64,000 nt of DNA, from positions 23,344,371 through 23,408,370 of the forward strand of contig NC_068976.1 in assembly GCF_016808095.1 (NCBI RefSeq), given 5' to 3'. Below the pieces are notes generated by a model. It had not been told where the DNA came from. It made no database searches and worked only from the letters and a program-made list of their open reading frames with translations. The stretch comes from Vigna angularis (Eukaryota; Streptophyta; Magnoliopsida; Fabales; Fabaceae). The position numbers and the translations under genes were made by a program. Below, in pieces: positions 37,219-49,200 of this stretch. The first letter of the stretch is position 1. Each line of letters starts with the position of its first letter.

Positions 37219-40200
37219 TCAAGCTGCAAGCACCAACACTTTAATGGTGCCTTGACTGTTGGCAGTTAAAATAGTTGGTCGATCACTCTTCCAACATACA
37301 GCACTAATAAAGTATGATCCTGCCTCATCTTCGGCATCATCCATATCAGGGGACCCAAACCTATGCCAAGTCAAAGGTTTTGAGATTTCCTGCAAAGCCC
37401 CAATTGAATAAGTAAAAGATAAAATACACAAGAAAAAGACAATTTAACACCACAAACCTTGTGGTAGACAAATACTTCATTTGTTTCACTCCCGCATGCA
37501 ATATATTCACTGCTAACAGTAAGACCAACAAAGTTTTTCTCATTTGCATGGCCTTTGAAAGTGCGAACCTGCACAGATTTGAGTGAAAATGAAAAAAAAT
37601 ATATATACATCTATATTAGACAATAGGTATCATATTGGTGCAATGATATTGATATACATTTATAGTAGACAATAGGTATGATATTGATATACATGAAATT
37701 AGTCTAATATAAACAACTATTAGATTTTTAGGAGTATGACATAGTAACATCTAGAAGCAGAGTGATGACTGTAACATTAAACTAAGTAACAAAAGTTAAT
37801 ATTATCCACAAACTAAATATAAAATGTAGGATAAATTTGAAACAAATCATTGTTCCCGTTACTCACTGCTAAGTTTTCCTTCACATCCCATAATCTTAGT
37901 GTACTATCTGTTGATGCAGAAGCAAGCTCATAATTAGACAAAAATTTCACATATGAAACAGCCTTTCTGTGCCCACTGAAAACATGGACTGGCCGACTAA
38001 TATTTCTCAAATCATAATAATGGATGTGATGGTCTGCTGATCCAACCTGCAAAAATATACAAAGATGCCTGTATTAGATATATCAAAATTAAAGATGATC
38101 AGTCATTAACTAATTTCAGACTGCAAACAAGTTCAAATGAACCATTGAAATTTGATAATAGCAGACAATTATACTACATGTTTATTGCTAATTATTAGAA
38201 TGATATTTATAACATTTATCAACAATATTTATATGCTCCCATACACTGGTACTAAAATCAATATGCATACAAGTAGTCCTTAGTCTAATGTTTTCTATAA
38301 GAAAATTTCTATATGCAGAATAAATATGGGCAGACAAGAAACACAATCATGTTGATATCTATTAAGTACAACTAGCACAAACTACTACTACAAAAACAAT
38401 AAAATTGTGAGAATTATGAAAAAGAAAATGCTAGAGAGATCAAAGATATATAGAAAAATAATTATCAACCTTTAAGGAACCATTACATCAGAGATATTTA
38501 GAAAAGTAATGATCAATCTACACAAAAATTAGAGGTTCTCCCATGAACTTAGCAAAATATCTGTAAGCTAATCATTGGAGCATAAATTTTATTTGACAAC
38601 TTCCCTCAAATAAAATGATTATCAATCTCTTAGTTTAGTTCTCTCATGAAACTACATACAATGTGAATAGCTGTTTGCTTATAATAATACATGCTCATAT
38701 GTCAAATTTCTCAAGATTAGAACTCCTAGAAGAATTGTTTTATCAACACAAGTTCACAAGGAACTGATGTCATCGCCCTATTCTCAACTTTAGCACTAGT
38801 TCAAGCAACCACATTTGGTTTCTTGGTTTTCCATAGAACAATCTTGCCTCCAATGAAAACACGACATCCAGTAATGCATTGTCTATCTATAGATGATCTT
38901 GTTCAATCAAGATCATTATACAGCATCACCTAAGTATTTCTCTTATCTTTACATATCATTCATGTTCTAGTGTGAATTACAACATTTCAATGGTCAAGAC
39001 ATGGAGGCCGCATAAAGGAACTAACCACTCCAACTGCAAAAAGACAACTCAAGTCCAGTAATATTGTGAAATAAATTTCTCAACAAGTCTATTGTATCTT
39101 TTTTGGTTCAAGAAGAGCTCACTTTGTTTTGTCACTCATTTCTGATTTGAATCCATAGGACTATTCAAAGGTCTACAATAAATCATACAAATTCCTTTTA
39201 AGATATTGAAGGTGTATTTGCTTTGAGAAACTACAATATCTTCCTTTGCTTGAACTATTTCAATGGCCATAAAGTATTTAAGATATCCAAAACCTTTGAT
39301 CTAGAAGTGATTTTGTTAGGGATGGAGAGTTTACGAGTGAAGGAATAAAACATTAAATGCCTAACTGCCTTAACTGCCTTAGCAGTTAGGAAGAGCAGGG
39401 TTATTGGTTGTATAAATAGCAAATAATCAATTGTAGTGGGGGGTTGGATTGTTTTGATTGTAGTCTAATAGGGTTTGTCATCCTGAGGAGGGAGGTTAGG
39501 CTCTCTAGAGGGAGGTTATGCTCCCAAACCCAGTCCTTGTAAAGAGATTCGTTTACGGTGAATAATAGCAAAACTCATTCTTTCATTTCTGTTTCTATCT
39601 TTTGAGTGTTTTCTTGTTAGGTTCCAAACCTAGGAACCTAACAATTGGTCCGACCTGCCAGATATCCTTAGGAGAGGGGTCAAGAACGGATCAAGAAGTG
39701 GTCAAGAAAGGGGTGAAGCATGGAAGGAAGAGACAATTCTTGGGAAAGGAGGATCAGCGAACAGAAAAGGGAGCTAGCAGAATGGAGAAGAAATATGCAA
39801 GAAATGCGGCAGGAAACCAGAGAACTCTTGCGAGTTCTTGGAGGAAGGGTGGGGAACCAGGAAAAGGGATTAGAAGGCAGTCCAGGGTTTGTAGATGAAG
39901 ATCAACATACTGTTAACGAGAATCAGAGAAGGAGAAGGGAATGCTCGGGGGAGGAACGAGAGCGAAGACAAAGGGGGGAAAAATTAAAGGCACTAGAAGG
40001 AAGAATGGAGGAACAAATGGCGACAATGGAGCCATCAATGGATGGACAAAAGGCGGAGATGGAGTCGTCAAGGGAGGAAATGAAGGTGAAAACGGCGGCA
40101 ATTCGACAAGAATCGGCAGCCACACGCCAGGATCTTCAAGAAGTGAGGCGATTATCGGGGGGACGGCACAGCATTCAAGGGGAACTGTTTGACAACAGTC

Positions 40201-43200
40201 AGGCGCCTGTGAACACCAATAGGAGTACGAGACACAAGGACGAAATTGGGGGTGGAGAAGGTGAGCGGTTCAATTGGAGGAAGAGGGTGGAGCTGCCCGT
40301 GTTCGAAGGATTAGATCCATTGAACTGGATCAATTGGGCAGAGCGATTCTTCGAATTTCAAGGAGTAGCGGAAGAGGAGAAGGTACGATTAGCATATGTG
40401 AGAATGGAGGGGAGCGCCGGCTACTGGGTCAAAGCTTGGAAGGAGAAAGCCAATAATCGTTCATGGGATGGTTTGAAGGAAGCCCTGGTGATAAGGTTTG
40501 GAGCCATTGTTGAGCGGTTGACAACATTGAGACAGATGGGGACGGTGGACGAGTATGTACAATACTTCAAGATATTGGCGGGTCGAACGAAGAGGGTATC
40601 GAACGAGCAGCTGTTGGGATATTTTCTTGCGGGATTGAAAGAGGACATCCGGAATCAAGTCCGACAGCATGAACTGCAGGAATGGATGGTGGCGATGCGG
40701 ATCGCAAGGGATGTTGAGGAGTTCCAGAGAGTTGCCGAACGGTCTGAGGACAAGTGCTATAGCCCATACCGATCGGGAGTGGCCGAGCAGTCTGAGGCCA
40801 TAGAAGACCAATTGTTTGGGGGACGAACGTGCGGTGAGGTGACACGGTCCGAGGCCAATTGCTATAAACCAAGCAGATCGAAAGTTGTCGAGCGGTCTGA
40901 GGACAAGTGCTATAGCCCATGCCGATCGGGAGTGGCCGAGCGGTCTGAGGCCATAGAAGACAAGTCGTCTTGGGGACGAACGAGCGGTGAGGTGACACGG
41001 TCTAAGGCCGATCGCTATAACCCAAGCCGATCGAGAGTTACTGAACGGTCGGAGGCCAAGCGCTATAGCCCAGGTCGATCGAGAGTGGCCGAGCGATCGG
41101 TCGGATCCGAACAGGAGAAGACTGCTGGACCCAACGGGAGAGGCTTGACGAAGCCGAACGGGCTAGCACTACAAGCTGCGAACCCAAGAGGACTGAAGGA
41201 GTCGAACGGTTCGGAAACGAACGGGAAAGAACTGCCAAATCCGAACGTGAAAGGACAGGAGGAACCGAACGATCTTACATTTACAATCAAAGGCCGAACG
41301 GTTTTACACTCAACGATCTCCTAGTCATTGGCCGAACGGTCTTACAGTTACATTCAAAGACCGAACGGTCTTACAGTCCAAACAATCTCTCAGTAATTGG
41401 CCGAACGGGCTTACAATTAGAATGAAGGCTAAGGAGGGAAAGGTGGATGGAAGAATCAATGGCCGGGAGAGAAGGATGGATTTTGTGAAGAGGTGGACCA
41501 GCGAACAAAAGAATGGCCTTGTCGTTCGTGAGGCACCTGCAGAGGGGAGAGAACTTTTTGAAGCTTTGAAAGACATCGAAGACCATTTCTTTAGGGATTA
41601 TAATTTTGGAAAAGAGGTGACCAAAATGCTGGAAGCTAATAAAATCCAAGAAGAATGGAAGTCATTGGAGGAGGAATTGCCACCACCCAAACCTCCAGAC
41701 CTGAATTGGAGGGCAGTTGCCAGAGGGTTCCATTCATATGAGTACACGATGATGAAGAGGAGCCATGAGATCAAGCCTCCTGTTTCCAACCTTGAGGACA
41801 AGGTTGTTTGGCATCGGGGTGTAATGTTAGGGATGGAGAGTTTACGAGTGAAGGAATAAAACATTAAATGCCTAACTGCCTTAGCAGTTAGAAAGAGCGG
41901 GGTTATTAGTTGTATAAATAGCAAATAATCAATTGTAGTGGAGGGTTGGATTGTTTTGATTGTAGTCTAACAGGGTTTGTCATCCTGAGGAGGGAGGTTA
42001 TGCTCCCAAACCCAGTCCTTGTAAAGAGATTCGTTTACGGTGAATAATAGCAAAACTCATTCTTTCATTTCTGTTTCTATCTTTTGAGTGTTTTCTTGTT
42101 AGGTTCCAAACCCAGGAACCTAACAGATTTCATAAATGCTTCTTTAGCTGAGAAATTTTTGTAGCAACATTCTTTGTAATGACTATACCATCAACATCTA
42201 TAATTAAGTTCACTCATTTCTCATAAGAAGTGATGTGATCCCAAGTCATGGATGATCTATGTTACAAGAAGATGAATTTAATACCAAGAGCTCAAGAAAA
42301 GAGAAATGAAGAAGTGGAACTTCAAAGTCAATATTAAGACTATGAAGGGAGATTCACAAAAGGAATGCAAAAGAGATTATAAAAAAATATAAAAATATTT
42401 CCTCTAATTTTCTTGTAAATAAAAATGTAAAAAATGTGTTCTTTAGAATTTTGAGACATAGTTTGGATATTAGGCTGCTTTCAAAAACAAGGACCTTGGT
42501 TAAGAAATTATGTGCAACAACCAAACTAAGTCCTAGAATCTTCATATTTCATGCAAGGACCCTGTTTAGAAAGGTGTGTGCACCAACCAAACAAGTCATA
42601 AACTCTTCCTTCTCTAGTTAGCCTATATAAGCATGTATACATCTATATGTAACATAACCCATACTTTGAAATAGAAAGTGTTGAGAATTCTCTCAAACAT
42701 TGAGTTATGTTTGAGGCATATTCCTCATTTAATGAATCTTCTCTTAAGTTTTCCAGATTCAAGTGATGATTTCCCTAGTGAACTTTTCTTTCTCTTAGAA
42801 TGTGAGTGTTTCTTCATTCTTATTCTCTTCAATCTTTTATAGTTTGTTGACTCATGTTTTGTTCTATATGTTTTTACATCCTATGTCCACGGCCAAACCA
42901 ATCCAATCGCATTGAAGGATTCTTAACCATTTCTACTTAATGAATTCGTTGTTCTTGATTTCTAATGCATGGACTCACTTGTTTCTTCACTTCAATAGGT
43001 TCAAACAAGTTATAATTCAATTTTAACCAATTAAATGTCATGTTAACCGAATAGATTTGAGTTTCAATGGTTCATAGTTGAGTGAAAGTCGTGTTTGATA
43101 GATCCTAACTTCAAAACAGACACATCAAGAAGTATCATAGTGAAAGATTGGATGATCTATTTTACCATGTATCAACCCAAAAGTTTGTACAATGTGAATG

Positions 43201-46200
43201 AATTTTCCATACCAAGCATGTGGCCATTGTTGAAGACCACGGAGAGATCAACACAATTTACAAACTAACCCACGCTTCTCTTAAGCAACAAACCCAAAAA
43301 ATTGCTATGAGTAGATTTCCTCCTCTAGATCACCATGAAAAAAAAATTCTTCATACTCAGTTGATGGACAGGCCAATGGAAAATAGTGACCACAAAAAAG
43401 AGTTTGACCATATATGTATGAGTATCCTTTGGCAAGCAGTCTAGCTTTAAGGAGGTCGATTTGACCACTTGACCCAACTTTAATAGCATAAACCCACTTC
43501 CATCCAACTATCTTCTTTCTAGTTGGAAGAGGAATAAGCTCCCATGTCTAGTTTTTATCAAGAGTTTGCCTTTCAATAATCATGGCTTGTCACAATCTAG
43601 AATGATAAAATGTTTGTGTACATTTTTTGGTTAGTAATAGAGAAAACAAATGAGATGAAGGATAGAAAAGAAGGAGAGTCAGTACCTTTTCGAAGAGTGG
43701 AGTCAATCAGATAATCATTATCTACAGTGGTGGTACTTTAGAGGGTGGTGAAGGACATGAAGAAGAGGATTTACTAGGTAACATTGGACCAATCTCGTGT
43801 ATTCCTGCACTAACAAGTGATCAAAGGAGGTAATGATGGTTTAGGTAGAATTGGAGGAGAGGAACCTTGAGAAGTGATTTGATTAGGTTTGCATGAGGTG
43901 GAAAAGGCAAATGTTCAACGAATGGGACAAGTCTTGTTGCACAAAACTGGCATCTTGGAATAAAGAAGGAAGGAAAGAAGTATGCTCAAACAATGTTGCA
44001 TTGCCAAACATGTACCTTCTAGTTTATAGAGAATAACAACAATATCCTCTTTGGAGATGGGAATATCCTGGTAAAACACATTTGATAACATTGTTTTAGG
44101 CTTTACACTGATGCAATTTCTTGACCTGTTAGGATTTGGTCCAAAACATGATCACAGTTTGGGTGCATGGAATGGAGGATCATCACGATACAGAACTTAT
44201 CCAACTTCTTCCCAATCTCTTTCAAAGAATTAACTTCTAAAAAATCTTCAGTTCCTTAGCAAATTATGGAGCTTCAGCAATAAAAGAAGTCACGTCATGT
44301 TTGTTTAAGAGATGACAGTTTGAGAATCATTAAGATGTTGAATATCATTTGCAAAATTATTCTTATCCTTCTTCCAAAAGGAGTTACAAGTGTTGAATGC
44401 TCTAAGAGTTCCCAATATATTGGATTCTACATATTGCCACAACAAGGTACAAAGCTGAAAATCAGTTTTCATCCACTACTCAACTTTGTCTAATGGTATT
44501 TTACTATCATCTTCTTCCAAATTATTATGGAAACCTTTGACAAGAAACCAAAGTTCAACAAATGCAGACCAAGATAGGTTATCTTTCTCATTAAACTTTG
44601 CTGAAGTAATGGTTGGTAACCCAAACTAGGAGTGGGAAATCCCAAAGGCAATTTCAGATCAGAAACAGGGAATGAAGGGGCAAAAAGGGAAACCCTCATG
44701 GTATCCAAGAGAGCCTGAACTCCAGAGGAAAAAAAATAGGGTGGTAAAGGGAAATAAAGAGTTCAGTGTAGCACAAGTGGTGGTGCGACATCATTCCAGT
44801 AATGCAAGGCAACAAGGGGACAGCATGCCCGTAGATTAGCTACACAAGAAAGTTATCATGAGCAGAATCTGCCTCCTAGACTGCCTTGGTTCTCTTTTGC
44901 TCAAAAAGAGGTGCTCTAGATCTGGTGCTTGCTGGAGAAAACTGTGGTAGCTAGTGACAGAAGGCAGTGAACTACAAGCTAACCAGATGTTTGTCATAGA
45001 GAAATGGTGACACTAGCTGGTGGCAGACAGTGATGGACTCACGTTACAATGATAGAAAAGACGGGATTAACCCACCCTTATACCAAATTGAGAGAAAAAT
45101 TTGGAAAATGCTTACGAGAGATTGTTTCATCTCTTGGCAAAGTTATTCATTTAAAGGAACCCTTATATTAAAGATATACAAAATAATAATGATCCAACTA
45201 CACATAGGTCAAATAGGTAATACAATGCATAAGTTAACATATTTAACATGGTTAAATAATTATGACAGAAATATCATTAATTATAATAAAGTAAATATAA
45301 AGTATATTGCTTTGTGATGACAAACGTAATAGATAGTATAAAGTATATCATTAATTATAATAAAGTAAATATAAAGTAATATAAAGTATAATAAAGTAAT
45401 ATCACAGCAGAATAATAGATAGAAGATAGTATGAACTGGATCAAATCTAAAATGAACTAAATCTAGATACTTGTTTCTATACTTTAAAACTGAATGAAAG
45501 GTACATACTGCAATATAATTGCCAGATCCCGGATTGTACTTGACACAACATATGTTTGCTTTCATGTCTATATTTAGAACACTAGCTTCCTGATTTGTGC
45601 ACCAAACTTTGACCTGCTTGAAAAGACACATATTAAAATAGATACCATGGTATCTGATTATTCAATCACTTCCAATCATACAACAGATACCATGCCAATA
45701 CAAATTAAATTCGAGTAAGCAAAGTGCAAAAAAGTGGGAAAACTTTTAAAATCTGTAAAAGGCGAAGTTTAAATTAATATGTCACAAATATATTTTAAGT
45801 ATGTTTCATTACAAAAATATTGGAAATTACAGAAGCAATCCAGGGAAATAGCCATCAAAACTACCAAATAAATGTTTGAGTACCTTGCAGTCATCACTAC
45901 CAGATACAAGCATAGAGGGATCTGTTCTTGAAAAATCAACACTCCATGCTCGCTTTTCATGCTCTTCATATTCCATTAAACTCTGCAACAGGAAAAATAA
46001 TAGCCATGGGTAAATATTCTGTAGAACATTTCGACAAGCATATAACCATCAAAAACGATATTAATGAATTAAGACAACAAAACAGCTGATACAAGAACAA
46101 ACTGACCATGTGTATTCAACAGTTACCTTCCGAGTGGTTACATCCCAAACAGTCACAATTCCTTCATAATCACTGCTAGCTATTTGGTTCTTCGCATATT

Positions 46201-49200
46201 TATTCCAACTCAAGCAACTAAGTTTTGAACGTGTAGACATCTCCACAACTGGACAATGAGCATCTGTGGGTTCATTCACAACCTGGAAAGCAATAACATA
46301 GGGAAAGGTTATTTTGTATTCATAATCTATTATTATTTGTTTAAGAAATATTTAAAGGGTGAACCCTTACACTAGGTTCAAAAATCCTACAGAAAGCGTG
46401 CCTTATGCTTTGTTTAAATACACAACCCCTCAAGCATCATATTATACATAGTGCACAAATTTCTCATTTTGGTTGTGTAGGTGCACTTAGTTATACTAGA
46501 ACACAAATTTAACGAAAAAAAGACCATAAATCAAATAATTCCAATTTTCCAAGGAGATGCTTCTACTTTAAATGAAGTATGTGAAATTCTTTAATTCTTT
46601 CCGATTTTATGATATACTTCATATGTCCCATGAAGGGTTACTAATATGTTCTGTCAAATATCAAGAGGAGAATAAAGGTTTTGCTGAGAACAAGGTTTTG
46701 TAGTTGAATTAAAGACAAATCGGTCAAATTTAAAGACATTGTCTATGTAATAATATCAGTGAAAATTTCATCGTCATAAGTCATAAGAGGAATATGTTTT
46801 ATTCCAAGTAAACTATGAAGGGACCCCACTACCACCTAAGAATAGATGAAACATCAATTAACAGATTCTATAAAAACACATTTTACAAAAGTGCTAACAT
46901 TAACAATGAAAAGAGAATAAATAAAAAACTATATTTAAATTCGAAGTAATAGGGGATCCATCTTACAGCAGAAAAGTCAAAAACTTTAATGCGCCGAGAA
47001 ACTCCCGCAGTAGCAAACAAATCATCATCACGGTCAAACTCTATGCTGCAACATACATGTTAAATCCACGCATTCAGAAAATATATTTATAAGAAAATTT
47101 GAGTACTCAAATATATGTATAAATGTAATATGGCCACTTTATTCAATGAATACAGTTTATTCTGCCTAACTTTATACATATAAAGTCCTACTTGTCTGCC
47201 AGAGTGCCTAGTATTATTATCTCAACGTGAACTATCTCCAGCATAAAATGTGAACAAGTATGAACAGCAAGTTTAGTACCAGCATGACAACACTGTCACG
47301 ATATAGTACTCAGCCAATCACAACCCCATATTTTATAACCAATATGATAACAAAGGCCTTATACACTAAACTTTACATCAAAAAACTTGAAAAAAATGCC
47401 TATGATAACCATATATGAGAATTCCAATCTAGGAACATAACAATAATGAGAATAAAATTTTTATTAAAAGTCATTGCTTAAACTGTTCCAGTAACACCTG
47501 TGTCCAGACAGGTAGACACCACAGTTCATCAATGGAATAATTTCCAGCAAATTCACAAGTAGTAGGAGGGATATTGGGTTACTGATTATCAAAGGATTTT
47601 GCAGAGTCCAGATTTATGTATTGAGAAACTACTCGGCTATCTACTATACATTCTAAAAGGAATTATTGGTATCAGAGGACATCATGACAAAAGTTCTTCC
47701 ATGGGTAAAGTTAAAAATACTGTTTAGACGTAGTTGGCATTACAAGAGCTTAAAGAATTCAAGCAAAGGTAAAGAATTATAACATACACCTTGAATTACC
47801 ACCACTATTTGTTACAGATAATTCTTTGCATTTTTCTATTAGTTGTTAGAGATATTTCTCTTTGTATTTTTCTGTTAAGTGTGTCTTTTAGTTTGTTGTG
47901 TTTATTAAATGGATGGTGTAATCAGTTACAACTAACTCTTCCCAAAGGCTATTCTCTAGTCCTTATATATAGGTCTTCATATCGTTCTCTCGTCTATCAT
48001 AATTTCCTTCTACATTTCATCCACTAATGACTTTTCTTACAATTTTGTTTGTGGATGCTTACTGTAGATTTACTAGGATTTTTCTTTTAAAACGCATATC
48101 AGACGCCTAGTCCATTTTCAACAGTTTCGATCATGGTTAAACTTCAGTTTAATACTAAAACTAAAGTCGGCAAATGGACAGGGATGATGAATTTCATCCT
48201 TTTCACGATTATCTTACTTCTATTAGCATTAATCAAAGAATCATATATCCTCATACACATCATCATAATGCTACTATTAAAGGAAAGCACCACCGTAGTC
48301 TGGAAATGATAGGTTACTGAACAGGGAACCTAATCAAGAACTCTCTTCTCACCGCAAAACACAAAGAAAAGAATGAAACTGAGTATTATTCACAGAAAGA
48401 AAGTTCTATACAATCTGGATACAGAGGCTTAACCCTCTTCACAGGTCACTACCTGTCAACAATGATCTCTCCAAAAGTCCCTTCTAACCGTACAATCAAT
48501 CTATTTATACAATTTCTCTGCCTTCTATCCTAATCATGTTTCCCATTATATCCAAATACCCTATATCCTAACATTACACCCCGCTGCAGAACAACCTTGT
48601 CCTCAAGATTGGAATTGGGAGGCTTGGTCTCATGGCTGCTCTTCCTCGTCGGGTTACCATATGAAGGGAATCCATGGCTATGCCCTCCAATTCAAGTCAG
48701 GAGGCTTGGGTAGTGGCAAATCCTCCTCTTCTTCTTCGGCCAATATCAACATTTGTAATACCTTCTCCGAGCATTGATGGCCTGGACTAAACGGCCCTCC
48801 GCACCTAAAACACCTTCCCTCCTCCCTGCTCTTCACGAACTCCGAGTAAGGTAAGTTTCGGATATTTCTCCCCCTACCATCGAAACTAGGTTTCGCTATT
48901 CCGCTTCCCTGGGTCGCCTCCTTATCCATTGATCCTACACTCTCCGCTACCCCTCCTCGACCCTGCGCATCGCGAATGTGTTCGACTCACGCTACCACCC
49001 CGGTCGTCCTCCCCCACGAACTCTGATTCTTGATCGTCAGTCCGCCTCCGATCTTCGAAAGGTTACACAGCTTCTCCATGTTACGCGCGACTTGCATGGC
49101 TGTCATCAAATCTTGTGGATCATGCGGTCTCACGTGATCGCACACCTCTTCTTGGAGACCCGCCATGAAGTAACCCAAAAGTTGGTCTTCGGGAATTTTG

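Larger units (their letters stand above)
39314..42125 (+). mobile_element. Gag-only LTR retrotransposon (TR-GAG type), 2,812 bp, antisense to COP1
   Basis: LTRs: 39314-39643 (330 bp) and 41825-42125 (301 bp), both TGTTAGGGATGG...CCTAACA and nearly identical apart from two small insertions in the left copy (about 9 and 20 bp). Flanked by the 5-bp duplication GATTT (39309-39313 and 42126-42130). The 2.18-kb interior encodes Gag only; there is no protease, RT or integrase, so it must use another element's enzymes. The sequence after the left LTR (ATTGGTCCGACCTGCC) is not the usual Met-tRNA primer site. High LTR identity suggests it is young relative to the surrounding Copia remnant. Confidence 0.92.
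38400..45265 (-). mobile_element. Decayed Ty1/copia element in COP1 intron 10, interrupted by two later insertions
   Basis: Minus-strand pieces in order: gag (about 44900-44270; [28 protein letters not shown]), RT (about 43540-43140; [31 protein letters not shown]), an RT active-site piece at 42131-42230 (INVDGIVIT-like, degraded from YVDDIVIT), then RT/RNase H (39308 to about 38560; [30 protein letters not shown]). Numerous stops and frameshifts make it dead, and protease and integrase are mostly missing. LTR remnants are suggested by about 60 bp of similarity (GGAACC..TTA, AATGATC.A.CTACAC) between 38465-38525 and 45150-45210. End coordinates are approximate. Confidence 0.72.
38047..45508 (-). 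other. COP1 intron 10 (7.5 kb), filled with nested retrotransposons
   Basis: Donor after ATTGCA|GTATGT at 45508, acceptor ...TTTGCAG before 38046. It holds a decayed minus-strand Copia element with two later insertions, detailed separately. Intron DNA outside the Copia remnant (38047-38400 and 45265-45508) is AT-rich with short direct duplications around 45,270-45,400. Confidence 0.85.

Noticed and set aside
39913..40123. Antisense ORFs opposite the gag-only element's coding region
   Set aside because: Shadow frames of the Glu/Arg-rich Gag N-terminus.
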